Source: Primula veris (taxonomy: Eukaryota > Streptophyta > Magnoliopsida > Ericales > Primulaceae). From it: DNA of 64,000 nucleotides. Each line of letters begins with the position of its first letter. Positions within the stretch are counted from its first letter, which is position 1. The stretch is taken from contig OY821742.1 in assembly GCA_963682055.1 (NCBI GenBank), positions 8,703,816 to 8,767,815 of the forward strand, in the 5' to 3' direction. This document shows, piece by piece, positions 11,349 to 22,100 of the stretch. The position numbers and the translations under genes are program-made. The notes below the pieces were generated by a model that had not been told where the DNA came from, searched no databases, and saw only the letters and a list, made by a program, of their open reading frames with translations.

Positions 11349-13878
11349 ACAATTCTTTTAGTTACCACCGCATCCCATTGATTTAACGCAACAACTCTTA
11401 CTTTTTCTATTTGACCGCTACTCGGAATGATAAACCGGTAGTCATCCTTCCTACAAACAAGACCAAGTTACATTACTCTCCGTCTTTTGTATTATTGGTA
11501 TTGAAGTTGTATTTGTACCACTGTTACTTATGATACTTTCTACTAGTAGTAGTGTAGTACGAGTATCATACTATTAATATAAGTAAAATCAAGATAAATG
11601 AAGCTGCTCAATTTTGTCAATTTTTTTCAAAAATACTCATTCTAATTTACTAATTACTCATATATCATAATGCAATTCAAATACATAAATAACTAAATAA
11701 ATATGCTACTTTCCACACATCAATTAATCTCCCAAACTATACTTCTATAACAATAAAACATCATATTACTCCTTATATATGATTATTAATTTACTATATT
11801 CATTCTATCATTTTTTTTATTTTTTTTGAAAATTTTAAATTGATTTGTCCGAGATCGTATTTATATATTTATCGCACACGTAACACATGAGATATGATTA
11901 CCAGTAATACAATATGTAGGGGTCGAATTGAGCCCTGACCCCTACATATTAGCAAATTATAATTTATAAGTAACTGTACCAAGTAAAACTCTGCCCATAT
12001 AGTTTTTACTAGATTTTGACAAATATATGATAAGTCTATTACTGAAATTTTATGATAGTTTGACTTCTAACGTATATGCCCAACATCAAAGCTGCTCTGA
12101 AACTTCTTTGGTCTCTGGAGTCTGGACCAAGTAGATTTTGAAGGGTAGTCAAGGTTTCTTGTGTCCCTCGACGAGTCATTGATTTTGTTCTTGAACTTCT
12201 GACTTTTGCTTGCGCATTATGGCTACCTTGACTCAACAGAATATGAAGATGAGGAGTTGAGAACAGAGGTTAGGGAAGGAATGCTTGAGAATGAGGTAGC
12301 CGAGTACTCAGAAATTTAGCCACTTACTAGGGGGAGATCAATATAAATAATCGAAGCCTAATAGGAGTTAAAGAGAGGTGCAAGTGCAACTAGCCTCCAG
12401 TGTTTTGTTTCTTTTTGAACTAAGCTCCCAATGCTAACATTACTAGATTTCACAAAGAAAAGGGTGCTAAAAGGTGATAGTCGGGGGGTAATACTAATCC
12501 AGGATAGAAAGTGATTAGCTTATTTTAAGTCAAGTATTAATAGGTAAAGCATTGCAATTGTCATCATATAAAAAAGAATGATTGGCTATGGAATTATCAG
12601 TTTAAAATAAAAGATCATATTTATTGGATCAAAATTTTGAACTCAAGATTGACCGTTAGCAAAAAGTAGATCTACAAAACTTGCTTCCAACTTCCAAGTT
12701 GCTGAGGTATAATACGAATGACGAGTTGCTGGAATTATTGTACAATTTTACAGTTGCAGCAACTGAAATTACATATGTCAGTTATAGAATTAATATTTAA
12801 CAGTTGATCGGATGTGTTGTAACTTGCAATTAGAAAGTACATGATGCAAACTTTTCCAAAAGTTAAATCTTCCCGATGACCGCCTTTTACTTTTCCAGTC
12901 GTGTCGATTCTTAACAACTGCAGCAACTTATATACCATCCATAATTCAATGATTTTTAATATATTCAGAATTGCTTAAATATATTATTAAGCTTTATGAA
13001 ATTGGATTTGTACAATTGTCGCGAATAGCTAATAGTGACTCTGGTTTCTTTTCAGCGCCATATCAACAATTAAGCCTAAACTCGTCACTATGTAAGTTGG
13101 TAAAGTTGGGCAGGTTTCCTGCGATTTTGTATCCTCCATTGTTCCATAGCAAATAATTTGCAATTTTTTAGTATTGCTACTTGTCATTTTTGTTCTCACA
13201 TTCTTTTGTACTACATATTTTTAGGGGTAAGTTCCTTTTATTATACTACATTGATTGAAACAAAACGATTATTGTTCTTAGTTTCAACATCTTCCACATG
13301 AATGTCATCCAGTAAATTGTATAAACGGGATTAGGGCCGGCCCTAGCCAAAATAGTGAATTCAAAACGTAATCTACTATTACTAAAAAAAGGTTTATGCA
13401 CAATTCGATGTGTTATTTTTTTCAAACCGCAGGTAGCGAGTTATGGTATATTTTTTCTTACTTCTTTTTTGAAGGTAAAAAAATAAATAAAGTAACATTC
13501 ACAACATATTTTAGATCCGAACTCAACACTTGAAGCTGCAAAAGATGCACATTACCAACTAGGCTCGTAAAAGCACGTTTTTCTTTTTGATAATCTTAAT
13601 AGGGTTGACCACCTCACCCCATTAATTATCTAGCTTTCAGTTATAGAGATGAGTCGTTTGGGGAGTACTTACAAAGTTATTTCATACACGCGCAGACCTA
13701 ATGTGTCTCTAACATATTAAACTTAAGTAGTTACCGAAAAAACGAACATGTTCAACTAACTAGGTATGTAGCCAGAGACGTAAACGCAAAACTTATATTG
13801 TTCATTTGATTAAGATTTTACGCAAAGTATTCAAATATGTTAACAGAAATACATCCTTTTCTATATATTTATTCTAAA
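11349..13878. other. Block B remainder, no gene seen
   Basis: AT-rich sequence. 11349-12560 parallels block C 38205-39180 (for example 'gctctgaaacttctt'). 13435-13883 parallels the ends of blocks A and C/D. Open frames here are short and not conserved between the duplicates. Confidence 0.6.
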
Positions 13879-13883
13879 GTAGG

Positions 13884-14439
13884 TGATAAAGTCATAACTT
13901 TCGTGAGTGGGGTTAGACTTTTCAACAACAATATAATATATAAAAATAGAATAAATAATGAATCCTTCTTTAATCTTTATTAAGCTCGGTGGAATACTTG
14001 CTCGAAATACAATTTTCTATTTATATCTAAGCTTGGTATCACAACTTGCTATGATGATCTTGATCTTCCTTCGATCTCGGTGTTCGGTCTTGTATCTTGC
14101 TCGGTATGCTTTTGAATGTGACAAGTTCTGACAACTTTTTCTCTTTTCTCTCCTTCTCTCTATATTTTTTAGGTAGATTTTCCGGTCCTTCTTTTAGGAG
14201 TGATAGATGGCTATTTATAAGCAATTATGTCTCATGTGATATTGACAAATGTCTCAATCTCCTGTGATTTTCCAGACATGGGTCACTTGTCAAGTGGGCT
14301 TGGGCTTTTAACAATATCCACCCCCATCTTTGAAGAATAGGCATGTTGTAGCCCATTTAAGCGTTGGATACCCCTTTACAACGTGTGGGTTGATTCATAC
14401 CCGAATAGAACATTCGGGTCCAACTTTTATGTTCTATCA
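13884..14439 (-). repeat. 3' LTR of the Tat-like element
   Basis: Plus-strand ends are TGATAAAGTC and GTTCTATCA. It holds an inverted repeat, ACCCGAATAGAACATTCGGGT-like, near 14399-14420. The adjacent minus-strand purine-rich tract (GAGAAAGTCAGGGAGCAC) is the probable polypurine tract. Confidence 0.9.
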
Positions 14440-14646
14440 AGTGCTCCCTGACTTTCTCGGCGTGGTCTCCACGTCGAATGAGTCATGCTCGGTCTGTCGA
14501 GGATGCTACTTCGGTCTTGCAGTTCCCAATGATTCATCGAAAAACGTCCATATTTATGATTGCTTTCTGGCACTCATTTAAGGTCTTGGGAATTTGCAAA
14601 CTTGCTATCCAACTTCTATGCGACCCTTGATATTCACCTATTTGCC

Positions 14647-14653
14647 TATAAAA
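14647..14653 (+). promoter_or_regulatory. TATA box of antisense gene 1
   Basis: TATAAAA stands 58 bp upstream of the ATG at 14705, in a CCTATAAAATGGG context shared with gene 2. Confidence 0.6.
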
Positions 14654-14704
14654 TGGGATTGCTCCCTCATAAATATCCCATTACTTATCATTACTAAGAA
14701 CGTC

Positions 14705-15016
14705 ATGGCCTCTCCCAATGGTGCTACTGGTGACAACTCTCCCGAATACATTGCTCTTTTAGAAAAAGAGGTCAAGAAAGCTCGTGTTGTGAAAAGGAAG
14801 CTGGCTGTTACGGCGAAGAAATTGTCTGATATGGACGCGGCTCATCATATGACGATGACTGATCGAGATTGGGCCTTTGAGTGTATAAAGAGGCTCGAGG
14901 CTTCTCTGGCTAAGCATAAGGCGGCAAAAAGAGCCTATAAGCTTGCCTTCAAGGAGCTGCACCATCGGTCCAAACCGGGGTCGGATGGCGTTGAAGCAAG
15001 CTCCTACTCGGAATAA
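14705..15016 (+). CDS. Antisense gene 1 of the Tat-like element: 103-residue coiled-coil protein
   Basis: Function not recognised. The protein starts MASPNGATGDNSPEYIALLE and is almost entirely heptad-rich and highly charged (KEVKKARVVKRKLAV, IKRLEASLAKHKAAKRAY), ending in a short polar tail. The start at 14705 follows a TATA box at 14647; longer upstream reading is in the leader. A polyadenylation-like AATAAA is at 15082-15087. It is a clear paralog of gene 2: both share GDN.PEYIA.LE.EV.KAR at the N-terminus and KRAYKLA.KE...RSK at the C-terminus. It reads away from the 3' LTR, opposite to gag. A structural or partner-binding role is only inference. Confidence 0.65.
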   Translation: MASPNGATGDNSPEYIALLEKEVKKARVVKRKLAVTAKKLSDMDAAHHMTMTDRDWAFECIKRLEASLAKHKAAKRAYKLAFKELHHRSKPGSDGVEASSYSE

Positions 15017-15248
15017 TTAGTTTTTTTACTTTCTTTTGTATAGGGTATCACTTCCCAGTTGTAATCGAATTATTCGAAATTAATAAAATATTTTCCATTA
15101 TCATTCTTGTCTGTTTAATTTCTTAATACCTCATTGGATGACTGAGTTGGATTTGAACTGTGGTTAGTTGGACATAAATGTCTTTGGGAAGTTAAAAAGG
15201 GTTTGTCTTTTTCCGAGACGACCTTTGATCTTCACCATTATTTCTTCC

Positions 15249-15255
15249 TATAAAA
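15249..15255 (+). promoter_or_regulatory. TATA box of antisense gene 2
   Basis: CCTATAAAAGGGGG lies 56 bp upstream of the ATG at 15305, nearly the same layout as gene 1. Confidence 0.65.
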
Positions 15256-15304
15256 GGGGGATGTACCTGTCTTTTTGTATAATTTTCCTTTTTTAACGAA
15301 TCGA

Positions 15305-15643
15305 ATGGCTTCCCCTCAAGAAAATAGTGGTGACAACCTTCCCGAATACATAGCTCATCTAGAGGAGGAGGTGAGGAAGGCTCGCATTCTCGAGAGGAGG
15401 GTCGCCTCTCTGACCATGGAGGCTCGCCGAGCAGTTGAGATGGACGAGCGCTTGAACGCCATGGAGAGTGAATATCAGAGGTCTCTGATCGACAATATTT
15501 GGGCGCGTGCTCGGATCAAAGAGCTCGAGGCCTCTAGAGAGAGGCATATTGCTTTTAAGAGGGCTTATAAATTGGCCCTCAAAGAAGTGTATGTTCGGTC
15601 CAAAAAGAAGCCTGACGATGAAGCTGACCCCTCTGCAAAATAA
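15305..15643 (+). CDS. Antisense gene 2: 112-residue coiled-coil protein, paralog of gene 1
   Basis: Starts MASPQENSGDNLPEYIAHLE, then a continuous charged helix (EEEVRKARILERRVASL, ARARIKELEASRERHIAFK), ending KKKPDDEADPSAK. The start is the ATG right after 'aacgaatcga', 50 bp downstream of the TATA box. The frame is intact. Similarity to gene 1 at both ends and equal spacing of TATA to ATG show a tandem duplication of a whole transcription unit about 600 bp long. I know no family for it. Confidence 0.65.
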   Translation: MASPQENSGDNLPEYIAHLEEEVRKARILERRVASLTMEARRAVEMDERLNAMESEYQRSLIDNIWARARIKELEASRERHIAFKRAYKLALKEVYVRSKKKPDDEADPSAK

Positions 15644-16200
15644 TCCTCTTTTTCTTTCTTTTTTGTGATGTTATAATGTCCTTTTGTTGAGTAGCACCTT
15701 GTAATGAAGCTCTCCTTAATTAATGAAAATTCTTCTTTTTCTTGTTCTTATATGATTTATTTTTCCCCAATGCAATTTCTCTTTACTGTGCACGCGTGTG
15801 ACTTCATTAATGGGTTTTCTTGGGCCTTGTGTTTGATCTTATCCATTGAATCTTCTTACTCTGGGTGTCCAGGAATTAATGGGATTTCTTGGGCCCCGTG
15901 TTTGACCTTATCCACTGGGTTTTCTAGAGCCCAGTGCAAAAGATATTCTCAATGTTCATGGAGATTGTTGCATTTCCCTATACTGACATGTGTCGAAGCT
16001 TTCTTGAATTTTACCCTCTTTAAATACTGGCGTGAATACAAATGTTTATTTTGAATCAGATGCACCTTTACCCTTTTAAAATATTTGCATGAATCCAAGC
16101 CTTCCTTCTCAACAGACGCGTCTTCTCAATTACCCATGTTTTTCCAGAGTCTATTGGCGAACGGTTGCAATTCCCCACGTTAATCCTTCCTTAATTTATC

Positions 16201-16208
16201 TATAAATA
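16201..16208 (+). promoter_or_regulatory. TATA box of antisense gene 3
   Basis: TATAAATA at 16201, 92 bp upstream of the ATG at 16293. Confidence 0.6.
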
Positions 16209-16292
16209 CCCTCTCAACATATGGTTTTATTCATAATCTCCCCCTTATCTCTCTTTGCCATATATAAAATTTTATCCCATAACCTCCTAAAA

Positions 16293-16586
16293 ATGGCTGG
16301 TTCTTCCTCCAAATCTGCCTTGGCTATGCAAGTTGAGGCTTTTGAAGCCTCTTATGGCCATGCACTAAAGCTGTTGAAGGATGCTGAGGAGGAGTTAAAG
16401 GTGATGCGTGATCACCATACCGAGATGATCCGGGAGTTAACTTGGCTAAGGTTCGAGCTGGATTTTTGCCGACGAGCTCGTCGGGCTCTGGTCGAGGAGA
16501 ACGAGGTGTTGAGGAGGAATCCGAGGCTTAGAGATAGGGATGTCTCGGCCGGGCCTTCTCATCGATACCGATCGACTTCCCCCTAG
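16293..16586 (+). CDS. Antisense gene 3: 97-residue coiled-coil protein
   Basis: Starts MAGSSSKSALAMQVEAFEAS, continues through a charged helix (KLLKDAEEELKVMRDHHTEM, RALVEENEVLRRN) and ends in an Arg/Ser-rich tail (GPSHRYRSTSP). The ATG at 16293 is preferred to the upstream in-frame one at 16221, because it has a better context and the intervening residues are hydrophobic leader-like sequence. No relation to genes 1-2 is visible beyond the coiled-coil character. A pyrimidine-rich 3' region follows. Confidence 0.6.
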   Translation: MAGSSSKSALAMQVEAFEASYGHALKLLKDAEEELKVMRDHHTEMIRELTWLRFELDFCRRARRALVEENEVLRRNPRLRDRDVSAGPSHRYRSTSP

Positions 16587-16800
16587 CCTTCCCCTTTTTC
16601 TTTTCTTTTTATTATTTTTCCAATTTTCTTCATTTCTTCATTTCTTCATCTTCTCTTTGTCTCTTTTTCTTTTTCTTCTGTGCCTCCTCTTTCTTTTTCT
16701 CCATCTTCTTTTTCTTATGTTTCTTCTCTTCGTATTTTTTTTACTTCTTCTTTATGTTCCTCTTCATCTTTTTCTTCTTTCTTCTCTTTTTTACCTCTTT
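16587..16800. repeat. Polypyrimidine tract
   Basis: About 210 bp of almost pure T and C on the plus strand (words such as TTTCTTCATTTCTTC), just after antisense gene 3. An open frame at 16540-16929 reading LFLFF repeats is a by-product of this composition. Confidence 0.85.
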
Positions 16801-16859
16801 CCTTCCTGCCTCCTGTTCGCTTGGCCTGCTGATATAGTTGATCTTCTTTGTATGATCTT

Positions 16860-16995
16860 CTGTAATAGGTTTTCCTCGGATGTAATAGATCTTTTTCTCG
16901 GATGTAATAGGTCTTTTTCTTTGATGTAATAGGTCTTTTTCTTGGATGTAATAGATCTTTCTTGGATGTAATATATTTTCTTTTTGATGTTGTCC
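16860..16995. repeat. Minisatellite with TTGGATGTAATAG units
   Basis: Five to six imperfect units of about 20-24 bp containing GGATGTAATAGATCTTT, in the region behind antisense gene 3. They contain repeated TGTAATA words that may overlap with its polyadenylation region. Confidence 0.75.
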
Positions 16996-17236
16996 TCTGA
17001 TGTAATGAACAGCGATGTATCCCATCTTTATTAATGAAATTTATATTTGCCCCTTTATCTTGCACTTCTTTTTATGTTGCACTTGTGGTTTGTCGTTTTT
17101 CTGAAAAGTGGACATTTGAATATCTTGTCTCTTTATTTCTTGTTGTACTGTAGCCGTCTGACATCTGAGACATGGCAAGCTGGTCAAAGATGCATGTTCC
17201 CAAGCATTGTTAGACAGGGCCATACTACATTTGCTC

Positions 17237-17244
17237 TATAAATA
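17237..17244 (+). promoter_or_regulatory. TATA box of antisense gene 4
   Basis: CTATAAATACTCAAC at 17236, about 100 bp upstream of the ATG at 17339. Confidence 0.6.
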
Positions 17245-17338
17245 CTCAACTTTTCTTTGTGATTTATCACCTCTCACAAACTTCATGTTTTCTTCTCTCA
17301 TTCCCCATTTCCACCTGTACTATTAACAACTTTCCAGA

Positions 17339-17750
17339 ATGTCTGTGCCCGTAGTGAGATATTATGCTCAGATGAAAGAATTTGGATGCTGAGGTATCTT
17401 GGGTCCGTCATCGCATGGCCAGTCTTGAGAAGGAGTATGGTGTTTTGGCTTTGAGTTTGTTCGACTCTCATCCCGAGGAGACAATGAAGTGGACCGAGAT
17501 TTCGGCCTTGAGTCGACAGCTTGATAATTTGTTGTTGCACAAAAATCACCTGGCCAACTCTTGGTACCAGGCCGAGGAGATTTGGGATCATGCTCAGGAT
17601 GAGTTCGATAACTCCCCTCAAGGCCTAGCTAGTATGACGGTTAGGAATGCTCGGCTTGAGGAGCGCATCAGGGTCCTTACTAGGACGAACACCGACCTCT
17701 CCAGGGAGAATGAGTGCTTGGTTGTCATGAATGACTCCTATCAAGATTGA
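17339..17750 (+). pseudogene. Antisense gene 4: coiled-coil protein with a one-base frameshift near its start
   Basis: The only well-placed ATG downstream of the TATA box is at 17339. Its frame runs 17 codons and hits TGA. The long open frame (17382-17750) is in the next frame and lacks an ATG for its first 11 codons. One extra T in the run at 17381-17383 explains the break. The body is charged and helical (RHRMASLEKEYGVLAL, LEERIRVLTRTNTDLSREN) and ends MNDSYQD. The neighbours and layout are the same as for genes 3 and 5. Translation could instead begin at the internal Met of RHRMASLEKE. Confidence 0.6.
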
Positions 17751-17987
17751 TTAGATCGCTCTGCTCGGTTAGCTTTCTCCCGGTCTAGCAGTTCGGTTTT
17801 CCCGATCATTGATCTTTAATTTGATTGGGCCAGTGCTCTGATGTATTTTCCCCTTTGGAATTTGTATTTCGTTTTCCTTTTCTATACCTAGGAAGTTGTA
17901 CCTTTTCGTATCTCGTGCCTTTGCCCTGTGAACTGTTGCAACGCCTCGTACTTTGTGTTTCTTCGTTTCTTGTGCCCTTTGATTCCT

Positions 17988-17994
17988 TATAAAT
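17988..17994 (+). promoter_or_regulatory. Possible TATA box of antisense gene 5
   Basis: CTTATAAATCCTCCC lies 85 bp upstream of the ATG at 18073. It fits the spacing of the other four boxes. Confidence 0.5.
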
Positions 17995-18072
17995 CCTCCC
18001 TATTGTTTGTACTTCACTACCAGTCCTTTCTCTTGTTTTATAATTTTTGCTTCTAACTTGCTTTTATCCAAG

Positions 18073-18435
18073 ATGACTCCCATCACTAGATCTGCTGTCA
18101 AAAAGAAGGCCCTTCTCGAAGAGAAGCCTACTTTTATGTTACCTCGTCCCCCTAGTTTCGGGGAAGAGGAATTGACTCCACTTCAGTTAAAAGAAATTGA
18201 GATGTCGTGGCTAAAAGCCGTTCTTAAGTGTGCTCAAACCGAAGTGAGACGGTTTAAACAGTATTGGGAGGAGAAAAGTGCTGCTCGTTTTGAAGCCGAG
18301 CAGAAGTGCAAGTCTCAATCTCATGCTTTAAAACAAGTGGAGATTGCTATTTCCCATTTGATCAGGGAAAAAGAGCGTCTGGAGGAGCTCTTGGCGAAGA
18401 AGGATGCCGACGTGGGGGGTAGTTCCAAGAAATAG
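18073..18435 (+). CDS. Antisense gene 5: 120-residue coiled-coil protein
   Basis: Starts MTPITRSAVKKKALLEEKPT, has a proline-containing segment (LPRPPSFGEEELTPLQ), then a long charged helix (LKAVLKCAQTEVRRFKQYWE, LIREKERLEELLAKKDADV) and a short GGSSKK end. The ATG at 18073 follows AAG and lies behind the TATA-like box. An upstream in-frame Met (18007) would add only leader. AATAAA at 18507-18512 fits a polyadenylation signal. The frame is intact. Function unknown. Confidence 0.65.
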   Translation: MTPITRSAVKKKALLEEKPTFMLPRPPSFGEEELTPLQLKEIEMSWLKAVLKCAQTEVRRFKQYWEEKSAARFEAEQKCKSQSHALKQVEIAISHLIREKERLEELLAKKDADVGGSSKK

Positions 18436-18540
18436 GATGGGTGTTTTTTCTTGTAAACTTTTCTTTTCCCGTTGTACGTGCTTGTTTGTATCCCCCTTCG
18501 TGGATGAATAAAACTTCTGCTTTTTCAATTTGATTCTGTC

Positions 18541-18571
<31 letters not shown>

Positions 18572-19187
18572 GCTTTGCCTTCATGTTGAAACCATACGAT
18601 GGCCCCCAGTATTGGACACCGAGCAGAGTGCACGGTTATCCCCCCGGAGAACGTTTCTAGATCGGATGCTGAAAAGCAGTCGAGCTAGGAACGGTTTTCG
18701 TCGACCGTGATCGGTGGACCTATGATAATAATCTGCTTGGCGTCGAGGAATATTACCGGGATGCCTCCTCGGTGTAGTATTATGGGTAGCGTATGTTGTA
18801 AGCTTTTCGTGGTGGGGTCCACTGGCCGTTTATTTAGGTGTAATGATGTGAACTGCATTGGGTAGTGGGATATACAGTCTGAGGTGGCAGGATCTGAAGC
18901 GTTGATTTGTTGAAAATAACGGTTGTGGACTTTTATGTGGCTTGAAAAAAAAGTAAACCTCTGTCACACGAAAGGACGGTTATTATTTTATTCTTTTTGT
19001 GGCTCCACTCCTTTTTAACTATGCTGAGTAACTCCTTTTGTTTTTATCCCATAACTTTCTGAAAAAGATCTCTTATTTTCTCTCTCTAGGGTTTATGTTT
19101 CCTGCCAAAAGATATTCTGTCTCTCCCCAGGGTTTCTTCTTATTGCTAAAATATTTGCTGCCGTAATCTCCGGTTTGCCCTTTAATC

Positions 19188-22100
19188 ATGACTGTAAGTG
19201 CTTCCGTATTTTGTGGGGCTTTCTGTATATCTCTTGTGTTTAGGGTCTTATGTTTGATTTGTTGTTGTTGTCAGGTATGTTGTGTGGATATGTGTTCTTG
19301 CTTGCCTATATATGTCTATCTATGTTGGTGATTGGTGGTTTTTCGTTATGTATAGGATTTTCGTTTGTTGGGTTGTTGGAAAAGTGTAGGGTTGCTGGTA
19401 ATTGGGGGGGGGGGGGGGGCCCTGTTTCGTGTGTTTTGTTTTTGGTTTGTAGATTGATGAAGTTTTTTTTTTGTTTTGTTTTGTTTTGTTTTGTTTTGGA
19501 TAGGAAATTCTGGCCCAATGCGTGGCTCAAGTGGGCCCATTTGTGGAAGAGGATTTCAAGAAACTGGCCGGGATACCCGACGGCATTTAGATTCGACTGC
19601 CTATCTCTGATGAGGAGGTCATGGGGGTTGTTCCTGCCGGCAAGGTAGCTGTTCGTTCCTCGACGTTCTTTACGGGGGGTCTTAGACTTCCTTTCACTGA
19701 ATGGATGGCCTCGTTTTTTGAGGCGTTCCAGATTTCCCCGGCCCAATTGGCCCTTAATGGCTACCGTACCTTGAATGGTATTCGAAGGTTGTCGGAGGTG
19801 TCGGGGATCTATGTCGAACTAAAAGATGTGTTTGGGGTCTACAGTTTGAGCTTTGATCGTCGGAGCTCTTATTTGAAGACGTTGCGCTCCTTCTCTTGGC
19901 TGGTCATCGGTCTGCTGGATACCAACAATGAGTATAAACTGGGCATTGTGATTGCTTCTGGAGACTGGGGTTGTGCCGGGCACCCGATTCCGGGACCGGC
20001 AACCACTGCTCCCGATATTCCAGACCTCGGCGCTCCCAATGTCGAAGCTCTTTTAGCCCTGTGGAAGTGGTGGGGGCCTGGACCGACTAAGGACCCGACA
20101 AGTCGTACTGCTCCCACGCTGTTAGGTTATCCTGCAGGGCCAGTGACCAAGGGTAATCCTGTGCCGGAGATTCCCACAGAGCCGGAGAAGGAGTTCCTCA
20201 AAATCATTAAGGCACGAAACGCTTCTCGGGGTGGGAGGAGGCCTGTTCGTCCTAAGCGCCGTGCAACAGATACCGTTGCTGGGACTCCGAAGAGGTCTAG
20301 GGTGTCGGATACATCGGGGAATGAGGAGGTTCCTGATGTCGTTACAGACGTGGCGTCGGTCATCGCTCCTCAAGATGAATCCACCGAGGCGGCTTCCTCG
20401 GATGTTGATGCACGTGCAATATTTTTGTGAATTGTCTTCTACTTCCATTGTTCGTCTCTTTATCTGTTATCATGTTTCAGCTATTGACTTCTTCCTTGGT
20501 TACCCTTGACCTTGCCCGGTCAATGGGTATTGTTGTGTTTCAGGGGTCGTTCGATAACATATTCGGACATCTTAACCTCATGGTGAACATGGGTGAGGAT
20601 ACGATGAACCTTCCCGTCATGTCGCCCATCCGAACTGAGGATGTGAGTGGGCCCACGGCCCCTGAGACTGGTCAGTCGGAGAAGGAGGTCAGGGAGGAAG
20701 TGGAGGTAGTAGCCGGCAAAGAGATTGCCGAGGAGGTTGGGATGGGAGGGGAGGATGAGGTTCCCCCTAGCTCGGAAAAGGTGGTGGTGGACGGGGTCGC
20801 AATGACCCGTTATATTGATCGGTGTGCGGGCAAATTGTTGGAGCAACCCCGAGCTTTAAGGATGGGGTATACTTCTCTGAAGCCCCTCGTCTTCAAGGAT
20901 GCAGAGGAAATGGCTGCTCGTCCTTTAGGGACGGTTATCGAGCAGGCCAACAATGATGCGCTTCGGGTATGTTTCGCGTGTCTTTTGTTATATAGTTCGT
21001 TATGCTCTTAGGTGGCTGGTGTCTAATGTTTTTGATTACAGGCTTTCATGGGTACCGTAGTACTGAGGGATCAGTTGACGGCGCTCGAGGCCGAGAAAGA
21101 GAAGATGATTGCCGATAACAAGGCAATGGCTGGGCTCGAGGCTGAGAAAGAGAAGCTAATTGCCGAGAATAAGGCAATGGCTGAGGAGAAAGCGCAGATG
21201 GTAAAGTTGGCCAATGATTATGATAAAGTGGTGGGAGATAACGTACGCCTGACCAAGGAGGTTGAAAGGTTGGAGGCCGAAAAGGAGGTTATGGTCGAAA
21301 AATATGACCTATTAGAAGCCGATAACGTGCTCATGGCAGAGGATATGGAGGCTGAAAAATCCGAGGTTGCTGTTTTGAAGGCGGCGCAATTGTAAGAGCG
21401 GACAAAGTTTAAAGCGGTTGCCAATTTTTCTGTCTTTTGCGCTCATGTTCGTGCTCTGAACTTTGTAAAGGTACCTCTGTCGGACCTGGCATGGTCGGAA
21501 TTGGTTTATCCCTGTCCACAAGGTGCACCGCCGAAGCCTCTAGATTGGGCCAACCTTCGGGATGAGGAGCTTCCACGGCTGCCGGGGCAGACGACCTCAA
21601 CGGCGCTTCGTCCATATTCCGATTCAGCTTAGTGTAGGGTGCCCCCCCTCCTTTTTTTGTGTGCCCGGATTGTGGGCTGTTTTTGCATCTATAAGAACAT
21701 TTTGTTGGGAAGTTGATAATATACGTGCTCTTTTTTCTTCCTGTTCGGCTTTCTTAGTTAATTTCATGTTGTTCGTTGTCGTCATCTTTTGAAGGACATA
21801 AAAATCTTGTCAGGTACCTGTTAATCCCCTGGACATGGTGGTCTGGGCCTCTCCTAGTTGTAGTGTAGATGATACTGTTATAGGTGGTCCGAAAAGGTCT
21901 AAGGCGTCCCTAACTGCGGAATTAAATGCTGCTCGCCGTAAAATCGAGGATCTGAATATTCATATTTCCAACTTGTCGATTCGGTTACGCGATTTGGGAG
22001 AGAAGTTCAGCAAGAAGACCGCTTACTATACAACAAACAAGGGTAAGGCCAAAGAGCTTCTAGGTGCACTTCGACGCTCTCGTGACGAAGCCCGGGGCCG

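Larger units (their letters stand above)
5441..13883. repeat. Segmental duplication, block B (interrupted by a gypsy element)
   Basis: The block opens with the words 'tgactgtcatttgtggtcc' at about 5453, which also open blocks C (27664) and D (58900). It repeats the order of block A: the 6000-6065 stretch, gene copy B, upstream region 7260-7955, then, after a 3.4-kb insertion, 11344-12560 and the terminal part 13435-13883. Stretches 5441-6812 and 11349-13883 hold no supported gene. The part 12560-13430 has no counterpart in block A. Confidence 0.8.

Noticed and set aside
16540..17065. Leu/Phe-rich plus-strand frame and Lys/Arg-rich minus-strand frames
   Set aside because: These are produced by the polypyrimidine tract and the following minisatellite behind antisense gene 3.
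19869..20448. Minus-strand frames overlapping antisense gene 6 exon 2
   Set aside because: They are shadows of the plus-strand exon in GC-richer sequence, with no domain.
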